Source: Athripsodes cinereus
Taxonomy: Eukaryota > Arthropoda > Insecta > Trichoptera > Leptoceridae
Assembly (NCBI GenBank): GCA_947579605.1
Contig: OX388319.1
Coordinates: 25,061,447-25,125,446 of the forward strand
Direction: 5' to 3'
Length of the DNA stretch: 64,000 nucleotides
In this document: positions 45,251 through 58,300 of the stretch, piece after piece
How positions within the stretch are numbered: the stretch's first letter is position 1
Layout of the letters: every line of letters starts with the position of its first letter
Notes under the pieces: model-generated
The model's input: only the letters and a program-made list of their open reading frames with translations
Told to the model about the DNA's origin: nothing
The model's database searches: none
Translations under genes and position numbers: made by a program

Positions 45251-46132
45251 TGTTCAGGAGAACGTTTTTTGCATTTTGCCGTGCATATTTTCGTCTCTCC
45301 TAGTTATATGATACAGTGTAACTATATTACATTATTTGTACCTATTCTTATATATCTCAGAATCATTTTTGTGATGAAATTTTCAGGAATTAGTAGATAC
45401 AACACATTTTATTTAGAATAATTTGTAAATACGACAATAAATCAGAAAGCTATTCCAAGATAACGGTAACAGTTACAGGTGTGATCTTCAGTGACAACAT
45501 GCAGGCCACATATAAATACACATTGGTGATCATAACTCGATTTCACCAAAAATGTCAGATAAGACAGTTAGTCAGAAGAGGGACGATATATGAATTTGGC
45601 CAAAAATCAATATAGTGTAATTCTAACATACAGATATTTGAACTGAATTGAGTAATTTGTGTATTAATCTATTGATAACATATTAACTATATTTATATAA
45701 TTCATTATCCTAATAACCACAATTTTTCAATTGTTATCACATTCCTATTTGTGCAAAGAGTACATTAATAACAATATATAATAATACATTACTAAAAACA
45801 ATACTGGAGTTTTCAAAATGAAAATAGAGAGATAGATTCTAAAAAAAAAAACAAAAAAACTTCAAGGAAACTGTAGGCACTATCGGAATATTATTAAGCA
45901 GTTTTATTTTACTACAAAATCATTACTAAATATTCATAAATCGAAAGCTTTACAATTTCTGTACAAATTTTGTGAGTTCACAATTATTTTTTAAGAAACA
46001 CAAAACAAACTATAAAATCGTATGACAGGTCTATCGTCAAATTTATAATAAATGTTTTCATAATGAGCCTTATAATTGAGAGAACGCTTATACAATCGAG
46101 AAAAATGTAACATATAAAACAGTTTTATTATT

Positions 46133-46500
46133 TCTGTGGTGACAAGGTAAAGGGGCGTGAGTCAGTTTTGCAGTTTTGAGTTATTCCCTCCACAGAAATG
46201 TAGGTGTATGTCATACCTCACAAATAATGACATCAAGGGTTACCTAGTACCATAGGCTATCCTTGATGCCATTTCTTTGTGAGGTATGATTTGGGTTAGT
46301 TGGAAGATATCGCGTCCCTGCGATAAACTCGCCCATTATGCAAAATTATTTGTTTATACCATGTAACCTTATTATTTGTATCCATATATTTTGTACAATA
46401 AAGTTTATTATTATTATTATGACATATACCTACATTTCTGTGGAGGGAATAACTCAACACTGCAAAACTGACTTATGCCCCTTTACCTTGTCGCCACAGA
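46133..46500. mobile_element. Palindromic element, split by a LINE tail
   Basis: Outer arms 'ctgtggtgacaaggtaaagg' to 'cctttaccttgtcgccacag', with inner arms 'acctcacaaataatgacatc' and 'tttctttgtgaggt'. The mirror is broken only by the insertion at 46290-46417. Confidence 0.8.
46290..46417 (+). mobile_element. LINE 3'-end fragment nested in a palindrome, TATGA duplication
   Basis: 'gggttagttggaagatatcg' to (ATT)n, with TATGA at 46285-46289 and 46418-46422. Removing the insert and one TATGA restores the palindrome arm. Confidence 0.8.
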
Positions 46501-46616
46501 TTTGGTTGAAAGAACATTCTTACAGCTACATTATAAAGCAAATTAATTTTATGCAGCTAAATTCCATTTATAAAAAAAATTGACAAAAAGCATTAACCAA
46601 CAACTATAAAAAAGTT

Positions 46617-46857
46617 TAATTTATTGACCGACGGTTCTTGGTGGAAGTTCATATTAATAATTTTTAAAATGAAACACGATATATAGTTATTCCACTATTG
46701 ACTTTATTTATTCTTTCGAGCCGGCTTTCAAGAGTCTCCACTCTCTTAAACTTTACTTTTGCCTGACGATGAAAGCGGAAGCTCCTGAAAGCCGACTCGC
46801 AAAATTAATAAAGTCAATAGTGAAATAACTAGATATCGTGTCTCATTTTAAAAATTT
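46617..46857 (+). mobile_element. Hammerhead-bearing palindromic element 3
   Basis: 241 bp flanked by a perfect 14-bp direct repeat ACTATAAAAAAGTT (46603-46616 and 46858-46871). The palindrome is close to element 1 ('aaaatgaaacacgatata', 'attccactattgacttta'). The tail 'cggttcttggtggaagttca' is at the left, i.e. in the opposite placement relative to the ribozyme strand. Confidence 0.7.
46757..46804 (+). ncRNA. Hammerhead-like motif, decayed stems
   Basis: CTGACGA (46763-46769), GAAA (46787-46790) and C17 (46798) are intact. Stem I TTTTGC/GCAAAA is intact. Stem II keeps only AGC/GCT plus mismatches, and stem III has a C-A mismatch. Confidence 0.55.
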
Positions 46858-47108
46858 ACTATAAAAAAGTTCACTGTTATACAACCAAGAAAATTCTTTC
46901 TTGTCCACAGACAGTAATATTGGAATTAAATTTGTGATATTACATTTTGGTTTATGACAAAGTAAAAAGCAACATTAATACATTCATCAGAACTGCCAGT
47001 CCTCGTATACATATTATTCACTTAGCCTTTAACATTTCTTCCAGAAACTAGCCTCATGGATTCAGAGCATCTCTATGACGTTCTAATTGTTCTGATATTG
47101 TTGTCATA

Positions 47109-47262
47109 CTATACTATGCCCTCACGCCATATCCCAAGCAGGGTAGGCAGAGAGAATGAAATGCCATTTTAAAATATTTTTACATACTTCTTTCACTTCC
47201 TCCACGTTCATGCAATTTCTCATACACGCACACTGATTTCTCTTACTCAACTCGTGCCCATC
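47109..47262 (-). mobile_element. RTE-type LINE 3' scrap
   Basis: 'ccctcacgccatatcccaag' and the reverse of the NVEEVKEVCK region, as in 20275-21990. Confidence 0.7.
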
Positions 47263-49779
47263 GTAATGTATATATTGTTGTCATGGGAACAGAGTATTGT
47301 GTAAAAGGGATATCTGGGCCATAAGAACCTTTGTAGAAGAAAGGACACTGTTCTTTTTGACCAACTGTCATAAGACATACAAGACTTTATAAAAGTTAAA
47401 ATTAAAATAATATTTAAGTAATGCATAAAATACACTAATGACGAATGATTCTCAACATGTGGAATGATTGTTTTAATTGCGTTTACTTTTTATGACAATC
47501 ATATCAAATTAGGTCATTTCCCTACAAAAGTAGATAATAATCAATTAGTCATTTTGATTGGCGAACCATATTTAGACAATGTCAAATTGTGCAAAATCCA
47601 ATAGGAAAAAGTGAGAAAGGCGTCCCAGCGCTTACGAATTGCCTCTAGGTTAGCTTAAGTGAACACTTTAGGTGTCCATGTTCACCAATTCTGCTATTCT
47701 CACTGTCATGATATAAGGGTCACCAATCGAGAAACATTTAATGCAAACCATAGAAGCAACCATTTCTTGGGATCCCACATTTCAGATCTCAAATGGATCA
47801 AGATCTCTCATCTAAATGACCCATAAACAATTAACTTCAATACTTTATCGGCTGCTAGTTCGACCAGTCAGTAACAAATGTTTAGAATATTTACTATTTC
47901 TTTTATTGTTTGATCAGATTTCGGGGTTTAGAGACCAAAAATAAAATGCTGAGAATCATCATAAGCAAAATTATTCTTAAGCTTAAATCACAAATACATA
48001 ATACTTAAATGCATTTTGAAGATATACACAAACACAATGGTTAGTTGGAAGAATAATTCAATATGAAAATATATTTTCATATTTTTATATAATGACTTGC
48101 CTAGTAAATAAATAACCCACATTAAATTTTCATACAAACAAATAATAATACAAACAAACAATAGAGCTGGATTAATGAGTTAATTGACTTACTGTTAAAA
48201 TTGTGATAAAAAAAATTCAAAATAATATTTAACTATAACATTAACTTCAAACAGCTGGTATCAATCACAGGTACCTACCTACTGGTGTTTTGTATGTTTT
48301 TAACACATGGAATTAACTGTGACTGTTACTTTCCAAAAAAAATAACGACTTGATAATTATCAAAGTTAACTTTTTAGATCAACTGATTTTGAATAATGGA
48401 GGCCAACTGTGGTAGTAATTAAAAAATTATAACTATCTCTTTATTAAAATAAATAGCATAATATATATCTCAAAATAAATATGAAACATTAGTAAAGACA
48501 CAAACTATATCTATATAAAAATAAGTAGGGAACAATAAGAAACGTAAAATAAACAATATTAATACATAATGATACATATGTGCGGTTTGGGATCAAAAAT
48601 GGACAAATCCATTTTTTTTAAGTATGTAGAAATATTCTTTATATTTAATTATTATATCAAATAGTTAATTTGTATACACTTTTAAATTGGGCAATGCATG
48701 GTCTCTTGTAATGATTATAATTGTTTGTATTTATTTGTATGTTTGTATTTATTTGTATGTGTTGTCTGAAGTGTGTAACTGGTTTTGAATAAATGAATAA
48801 ATGTTGAATTCTACAAAATAGCATTTTTCTAAATAGTCGAATCCTACGAAATTTATATGAAAAATAGGAAAGAAATTCAAAGTTTGTATGGTAAACAATT
48901 AAAAGTCAGTAAGTTTTTAGACTCTACCAAAATTTCACTAAATTTTTTAATAGATTTGTCCGATTTTGATTGCAAACCACTCATATATTCTTAGGTACAA
49001 TATCTCACTGTCCACCCTAAAAGGAGGTTAGGAATACATATAAATACCTGTATGTAGGAGGGAGACTAAATTAAAGTAAAAGAACTAATATTTTTCAATA
49101 TGACTGTTAATTTTTTTTTAAATCATCATTATATTTACTTCTCACTCTCTTACAATCTCCCACATGCATGTTAAATATTGCTTTTGCATTCTACTGGGTA
49201 TTTCACACCTGTGTGAGTGAAGATATTAAGATAATTAGTCAACTCAGACGCCTTATCTGCACAGCAGACAGATTGTACAAGCTCCCTCTAGTAGACTTTG
49301 CTAGTCCACAATCTGTGAAATGTGCAATTGTTATCATTATTTGTAAAATGACTGTCTGTTCCGTAAAAAAATTATCTAGTAGAATAAACAAAGTTTTAAA
49401 AACAATTTAAGATATCACAAAATATATGCCACTTCATTAAAGATGAACAAATCGTTGAAAATGGCAATAGCGACAAGGGCTGCAACACTATATTCATATG
49501 TCAATAATAGAGTATATAATCTACTGCGATGCCGTGGGATTTACAAGAATCAAAACCCTATACAGACACTGGGAAGAGGTGAAATCTTTCTATACCTCAG
49601 ATTACCTCAAAATTCAAGGCTTCATACGAAGTCTGGAACTGATGGGTTTACTTTGACTGAACAACACCAAACAGGCTAAGCAGGGAGATTACAATAGATC
49701 TTATAGGTCGCAGTACAGAATGCACCGCATTTAATAAATATATATTCTAGTCTCCCTCCAAAACATACATACAAAGTAT
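47263..49779. other. No recognised gene or repeat
   Basis: AT-rich sequence. ORFs at 49168-49410 and 49443-49679 have no family pattern. It may include the transcript end of the SLC17 gene if transcription crosses the minisatellite. Confidence 0.35.
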
Positions 49780-52256
49780 GGACATACTCAATGTTATATA
49801 ATACCCATACTTTGGAATTTCCGACACATACACGCAACATATGGACATATTCAATGTTATATAATACCCATACTTTGGAATTTCCGACACATACACGCAA
49901 CATATGGACATATTCAATGTTATATAATACCCATACTTTGGAATTTCCGACACATACACACAACATATGGACATATTCAATGTTATATAATACCCATACT
50001 TTGGAATTTCCGACACATACACACAACATATGGACATATTCAATGTTATATAATACCCATACTTTGGAATTTCCGACACATACACACAACATATGGACAT
50101 ATTCAATGTTATATAATACCCATACTTTGGAATTTCCGACACATACACACAACATATGGACATATTCAATGTTATATAATACCCATACTTTGGAATTTCC
50201 GACACATACACACAACATATGGACATATTCAATGTTATATAATACCCATACTTTGGAATTTCCGACACATACACACAACATATGGACATATTCAATGTTA
50301 TATAATACCCATACTTTGCAATTTCCGACACATACATACAACATATGGACATATTCAATGTTATATAAAACACATACTTTGCAATTTCCGACACATACAT
50401 ACGGACATATTCAATGTTATATAAAACACATACTTTGCAATTTCCGACACATACATACAACATATGGACATATTCAATGTTATATAATACCCATACTTTG
50501 GAATTTCCGACACATACATACAACATATGGACATATTCAATGTTATATAATACCCATACTTTGGAATTTCCGACACATACATACAACATATGGACATATT
50601 CAATGTTATATAAAACACATACTTTGGAATTTCCGACACATACACACAACATATGGACATATTCAATGTTATATAATACCCATACTTTGGAATTTCCGAC
50701 ACATACACACAACATATGGACATATTCAATGTTATATAATACCCATACTTTGGAATTTACGACACATACACACAACATATGGACATATTCAATGTTATAT
50801 AATACCCATACTTTGCAATTTCCGACACATACATACAACATATAGACATATTCAATGTTATATAATACCCATACGTTGGAATTTCCGACACATACACACA
50901 ACATATGGACATATTCAATGTTATATAATACCCATACTTTGGAATTTCCGACACATACACACAACATATGGACATATTCAATGTTATATAATACCCATAC
51001 TTTGGAATTTCCGACACATACACACAACATATGGACATATTCAATGTTATATAATACCCATACTTTGCAATTTCCGACACATACATACAACATATGGACA
51101 TATTCAATGTTATATAAAACACATACTTTGCAATTTCCGACACATACATACGGACATATTCAATGTTATATAAAACACATACTTTGCAATTTCCGACACA
51201 TACATACAACATATGGACATATTCAATGTTATATAATACCCATACTTTGGAATTTCCGACACATACATACAACATATGGACATATTCAATGTTATATAAT
51301 ACCCATACTTTGGAATTTCCGACACATACATACAACATATGGACATATTCAATGTTATATAAAACACATACTTTGCAATTTCCGACACATACATACAACA
51401 TATGGACATATTCAATGTTATATAATACCCATACTTTGGAATTTCCGACACATACATACAACATATGGACATATTCAATGTTATATAATACCCATACTTT
51501 GGAATTTCCGACACATACACACAACATATGGACATATTCAATGTTATATAATACCCATACTTTGGAATTTCCGACACATACACACAACATATGGACAATT
51601 CAATGTTATATAATACCCATACTTTGCAATTTCCGACACATACATACGGACATATTCAATGTTATATAATACCCATACTTTGCAATTTCCGACACATACA
51701 TACAACATATGGACATATTCAATGTTATATAATACCCATACTTTGGAATTTCCGACACATACATACAACATATGGACATATTCAATGTTATATAATACCC
51801 ATACTTTGGAATTTCCGACACATACACACAACATATGGACATATTCAATGTTATATAATACCCATACTTTGGAATTTCCGACACATACACGCAACATATG
51901 GACATATTCAATGTTATATAATACCCATACTTTGCAATTTCCGACACATACATACAACATATGGACATATTCAATGTTATATAATACCCATACGTTGGAA
52001 TTTCCGACACATACACACAACATATGGACATATTCAATGTTATATAATACCCATACTTTGGAATTTCCGACACATACACACAACATATGGACATATTCAA
52101 TGTTATATAATACCCATACTTTGGAAATTCCGACACATACACACAACATATGGACATATTCAATGTTATATAATACCCATGCTTTGGAATTTCCGACACA
52201 TACACACAACATATGGACATATTCAATGTTATATAATACCCATACGTTGGAATTTT
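49780..52256. repeat. 63-bp minisatellite, about 40 units
   Basis: The unit runs from 'ggacatattcaatgttatat' through 'acccatactttggaatttcc' to 'gacacatacacacaacatat'. It is 63 bp; three units lack 7 bp (junctions near 50401, 51150, 51646) and one has a 1-bp loss near 51597. Diagnostic variants: acccat/aacacat, ctttgg/ctttgc/cgttgg, acacac/acatac/acacgc. Since 63 is divisible by three and the unit lacks stops in several frames, long ORFs appear on both strands; they change frame at each 56-bp unit and are not genes. Confidence 0.97.
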
Positions 52257-52315
52257 GAAAATCTAGAGAATGTTTGACATGATCTATTGATGATGTCCAT
52301 CTGAGAAGACGAATG

Positions 52316-55300
52316 CTAGGACTCCGTGGGTGAACCATCTGAATCTATTGTATTCACTGTTGTATCTTCTAGTAGAGGACTACTGGAGCTAGAGTCATAA
52401 TACTGTTCAGACATTTCTTTGGACCAGGCCTCCTCCTCAGCACTGGCAAACATTAAATAGAAAAGATTACAGGCGAGATTGATGGCAGCTGCCAAGTAAA
52501 AGACGACCCTCCATTGACTCAGTGTTTCCTGGAAAAATAAATCAATGTAAATTTCTAAGGTTTAACGATTATAACAAAAAATTAAAATGAAACAAAATAC
52601 ATTGTTTGGTGACTTGCGAGCCAGCTTACGAAAGCTTTTGCTATCATCATATCTATTACATTACTCTGTCCACAAGACTTCTAATGGCTGTTTCGTAATA
52701 TGACATTCCTATAAGAATAAGATGTTACGAATGTTGTAGGAAGAGACGAGTCAATCGGCTTAGTATCACTCTGAATAAAGTAAAATTGGTGATGACTCAT
52801 GATAAAAGTTTTAGATTTTCATTCAAGAAATATCGGGTTCAAATACTTCAATCTATGTACATTGCTTACTGAGAAGGTGTTGGAGTATATTTAGGTTAAG
52901 GTCAAATTTAAATTTTTATAAATTTGATTATATACCTGTCCTTGTATAATGACTCCAATGGCATATGGTGCCAGGAATCCACAGAGATTAGCAGCAGCAT
53001 TAGTAATGCCGTACATGGTGCCAGCATAGTGCGGAGAGAGCGCTATGTGGTTCATTTGATTACCTACAAAAAATAAACAGAGTACAAGAAATAGTAATAT
53101 AAAATAAATTTATTATAAAATGTTTATGCTACTGACAGTTTTTTTTTCGTACACCAATCACAAAAACAACATCTTGATATTCTTACCAGCGTATACAGCC
53201 CCACCAAATGCCCCAGTGATTGCAAGATAGAGGAGAACAGCCAGCTGGTCACATCCCACCCATGCAATGCCCAGGAAGCCAATCGAGGGAATCACAGAAG
53301 CTGTAAGCAACAAAATTATACAACATCATCAATTGTGTCAATAGAACCTCTTTATGTGACAAATTACATAATCACTTATCACCAGTCTCTCCAGATAGTT
53401 TAGTTCCCTTCTCGTAACATGTCCAAAGTTACGCAAGACAAACTATTTGCAGATAACTAAGTATGGAAGTGGGAAGGAGATGAAAAGGGATTGAGCACCA
53501 TCAAGACGAAGCAACCAAATAAAGGATACCACTCAGAGTACACTAAATGGATTGGTGCACAGTAATATTTGACGAGTTCGTCGGTAGCCTGGAGGTAGAG
53601 TCTCGGCCTCGTGAACAGAGGGTCCGTGGTTCACGAGGTGCCGGCAAACTCCCCTTTCACGACACAAGCTTTTAGCTTACTGTGAAAGGTGTATAAGGTT
53701 GTATTTGGGTTTATAACAAAACCCAGATATATCTTTTTTTTAAATAAAAATATAAATATACTGTACCAAATCTTTATACACACTTGATTTGAGAAAATGT
53801 ATGAAATTGTTTTTATTTATTTATTTTTACAATGTATACAGGATCAGACAGTCGATTATAGTACATGATAACAATTTACAAAATCAAAAGGTGGACCAGT
53901 GAAGATCCTAAATTTACCAGAAGGGTTTCAAAAAATCATCAAAGTTAAGAACAAAATACAAATATACAAAAACACCACAACATGTTTTTAAATTAATAAA
54001 TAAAATGAAATTCGGGTGAACGACTTAATTAAGACTAAGTGAACAAAAACAAGACCAAAAAATCAACGTAATCAACAAAACAAAGCAATAAATACAAAAA
54101 TGTTTTATACAGACCTACAGTGTTCCACAGTTTGTAGGAGTTGAGCCTGGAAATGTAGTTCTTGGCCACCATCCAGTCGGCAAGTATGCTGATCACAATA
54201 CCGGCAATCCAAGAAGTCAAGTACGGCAGAGAACTCAAACGCGCATTCTGAAATAAGAATAAACAAATAATTCTTCAATACATTAGTACTACATAAGATA
54301 GGTTCTGTTAAATACAGATCTGCCGCTTAAGTTTCTAGCTTTTATACAACTAAATTATGTAGAAATTAAGTAAAGAAACTTGAAAAACTTACAGCCTCTA
54401 AATTCATGTGCAATATATTGTTCATATAAGAAGGAAGCTCTGTCAATTGTGTGTAGAACTGCCAGGACATTCCGCATTGTGTGATGAGGATGGCCCACAG
54501 AGGAAGGCTGCGGATGAAGTGCCCCCATGGGATGGGGCCTGGAGTCTTCTCCACCTTATAATATACACACAATATTATTCATTATCAATCATTTTGTTTT
54601 TGGGTTTATTCGAGATAAAATTTTATATTTATTAAAATTTAAATGGTCAAAATATAACTGTGTTTTTCATCAATACCTCAAAGTCTGAAATATTGAAAAT
54701 ATGAGATAATATCAAAGCGAAACTAGTGCGTAAGAATAATACTTACATTTGAACCAATAGTGTGGGTGATATAATCCAATTCTTTTCTACTTATTCTAGG
54801 ATGTTTGTGGGGAGTGTCGAATATGAGGAACATCCAGGCAATGAACCAGAAGAGTCCCAGGCCTCCAAATAAATAGAAACAAAGGGGCCAACCCCCTCCA
54901 TACTCCAACGTACAGAGCCATGCTGAGACAGGAAGAGATATGATTGTCCCCAAGTTAGCACCAGCGTAAACTATAGCGGCAAACTTTGATCTTTCTTCAG
55001 GTGGGATCCATCTGGCCAACATAGCGTGCATAGCAGGGAATGTGACACCTTCTCCAATACCTTCCAGCACACGTACTACGATAAAGAGTGGATAACTCCA
55101 GTACGCCGCTAAAGGACTCACTAATGTAAACAGAGATGTGAGTAGAACTCCAATGCCAAACACAAGTTTGCCACCAAATAATTCGGCCAAACGACCACCA
55201 GGAACCTACAAAAACAGAAATAAATAAGTAATTTAAGAAAATGATATTTATGTTTAACTATGAACAATGTCCAAAGAAATCTAAATCTTAAAATATAAAC

Positions 55301-58300
55301 TTAAAAGCCAGCTCCAAGCTTATTTCAAATAACTGGAGCTCTTTCCTACATCTTAAAATATTAACTTACATGATGTTACTTCATTTATAGTACAAATATA
55401 TCCAGTTCCGTCCAGTTCCACATATCAACAAGTCGAAATTTTCGAAAATTTTGATTTGAATGGTAATTCATAAAATCAACTCCACTCTATCAATTCCACA
55501 AACAAATATCTTTAAAAAATAGACAGTTTCCTTTACATATTAATTATTAAGTTAATGAAAAAAAATAATGTATCTACCTATCTTCAATTCCACAAATAAA
55601 TATTTGAATATGACATTTGGACTTGTTGAGTTGTGGAACTGGACGGTCAATATGATTTTTAATTGTGTATACGGGAAGCGGATTGATAACATAAACCGAG
55701 ATCTGGAGGAGCTCAATGCTAAAGACGACCGTCAGTCCATTGCTCAGGATAGAAAGGCTTGGAGATCTATTGTTTCGGAGGCAAAGGTCCTACAAGGGCT
55801 GTTCGGCCATCGGAAGTAAGTAAGTAGTATACGGGAAGCGGAGCATCATACAACATCAAAGTAACAGTAAGAGAGAGACAAAACTAAACAAAAGATTGTG
55901 ACAAGTGATTTCGCATATTGCCTCCCCGCCTGGTTCCTCCATGAGAGAATGAATAATATAGAGTATAAGAGATTCTGATTAATTTGTATGTTTATTATAT
56001 GTGCCTATTTTACATGAGATGGTGTGATGGTATAGATAGACTGAGATCTGTAATCTCATTGTGCATACCTGTGTGAGGACATAGCCATAGAAGAAGGATC
56101 CCAAAATAACACCTTGCTGCCTCTCATCCCAATCAAAGTCACCAGCTCTCTGGAAATTAAAATAGTTAAGAATTGATAGAAATAAGAATTTTTCACTTGA
56201 TATTATTTTAGAAAAGATTTCCTACCCTTTGCAGTAGAATCTTTGAGTGCGTTACAAAATAAACGGCCAAGTTCAATCAGTTTAATGTAACAGGCATATG
56301 TTGGTGTGAGTCCAGTTAGACTGGACTTACATTGGTCAGGCAGTGTTTCTTTATCCCTAATGTAACCTTTTTGTTTAATTTATGTTTTAACTAGCTGACC
56401 CAGCGAACTTCGTACTGCCAAACAATCAATAAATGATTAATATTTTTAATCTCTTTACAAACTTTCGTAATTGTCCAAGTTTGTCATCGTATAGTGTAAA
56501 AAAATATAATTCATTTATGTTGAACAATTATACTTCAGATTTGTTTATTATCTGCTGTACAAAATATAATTATGTAGGTACTAATTTATTTTTTAGGTAG
56601 ATACCTATTCATTTTAAATTTATAAAAATTCTTAGAAATGATTTTTTCAAAATTGAAATTTCAGAATCACATGTTTAATTGTGTGGATAACGATTCTAAT
56701 TTGAAAATGTATACAAAAATTATTCTACAAATAGGCCAATCTATAAAAAAAAACATCATCGTTGATTTTGTATAATTCTCCATATTGCATTTTTGAATAA
56801 TTTTAAATAATTTTCTTCGTAATTTTGCTATCGGCCATTCGGGGCGGAGAATAATCCTACAAATCAGAGATAATTCAAATCGGTACAGCCATTCTGGAGT
56901 TATAAATGGTGTAACAAACACCACTTTCTTTTATATATAGAGTCTCGACCTCCGGAACAAGGGGTCCGTGGTTCGATCCCAGGTGCCGGCAAATTCCCCT
57001 TTCACAGCACAAGCTTTAAGCTTAGTGTGAAAGGTGTATAAGGTTGTATTTGGGTTTATAACCAAACCCAGATATATCTTTTTCAAAAAAAGGGTTGGCC
57101 TGATCAGATCAACATTATTCTCTCTCTTTTTATTTTTCATATATGTTTTGTCAACCTACTGTGTGTGTCTCTATGTAATAAATAAATAAACAAAGTTGTC
57201 TTTTCTGAGCCTTGTATGGTAGTTTTGAAAATAGCATTGATATAATATATTTATCCATATTATAAGTCAACAATAATATAGATACGCATAATTTATTACA
57301 ATTTGTTTTCATTCCTTGAAACCCTTATATATATATAATATAATAATATATCACCACATGGCATTCAGTACATTAATCAAACAAAACAAACATGACGTAA
57401 TAAAATATTATAGATAGAGTGACATTGTGTATAGGTAGAGTTAGTGATAACACTCTGCTATCTAAATGGGCTTTAATATCACTAACTGCGAACATGATAA
57501 TATATATAATAGTTAGTAGGAAATGGTAAATAGATTCACTTCCTTTGTTTTCACAAACATGGCAAAACATATAACTGAAAATATTTTGTAAAAAGTGTAT
57601 TACGTAACTCTGCTATCTCAGTGCCAACACTAATGTATGCAAGTCGGACGTGGACATGGCTAAAGAAGGATGAAAGTGGCATAAATGCAGTAGAAATGAT
57701 TGTAATGCTTTATTCATCGAGTTATATAGGTATTGTTATTAATTACATGTTAACAGCTGGATGTTAATATGACGATAATTGCAATGATACCAACTTATGT
57801 TATCACATATAAAAATGTAATGGTCGTTGATAATGTTGCAATTGAGCATGCAAAACTCTGCATTAATTATAAAAAGAAATAAACAGACTGCTTATGCCTT
57901 GAACAATTTAATTAGAAACCAGAATATACATATTTTTTTAAAAGATCTATTCGAGTTTCTACTGCATCTAAATATCAAATAATAGTAAAATCGGCGATAA
58001 GATTTGAGCTTCAGACCTTCTTCATTAAATCCAAAAGATATTTGATAGATTTTTTTACTACTTTGTAAACAATATATTAACATTTTGTTGTAAATAGTGC
58101 ATTTACTAGCAGTTCTTTGGATGTCAGACTCACCAGTGGTTGAACAGTTGTATTTTCCGGAGGCAATGTCGGACACACATCCATTGTGGAGTTGGAAGCG
58201 TTAGTAGGAGCTGTCATGTTCACCATGGCTACAATAGCCACAGAGAGATTCACTCTCATGGCGTACACATTGGCGAACCCCAGGAAGCCCAGAATACCCA

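Noticed and set aside
49168..49679. Two adjacent ORFs of about 80 codons as a possible gene
   Set aside because: No recognisable domain, no shared frame or splice pattern, and AT-rich codon content like the surroundings.
49780..52256. CRISPR-like array
   Set aside because: Units are directly adjacent with no unique spacers; this is a eukaryotic minisatellite.
49676..52338. ORFs up to 460 codons on both strands
   Set aside because: They are produced by the 63-bp tandem repeat, change frame at the 56-bp units, and occur equally on both strands.
54408..54635. 75-codon plus-strand ORF
   Set aside because: Antisense to exon 5 of the SLC17 gene.
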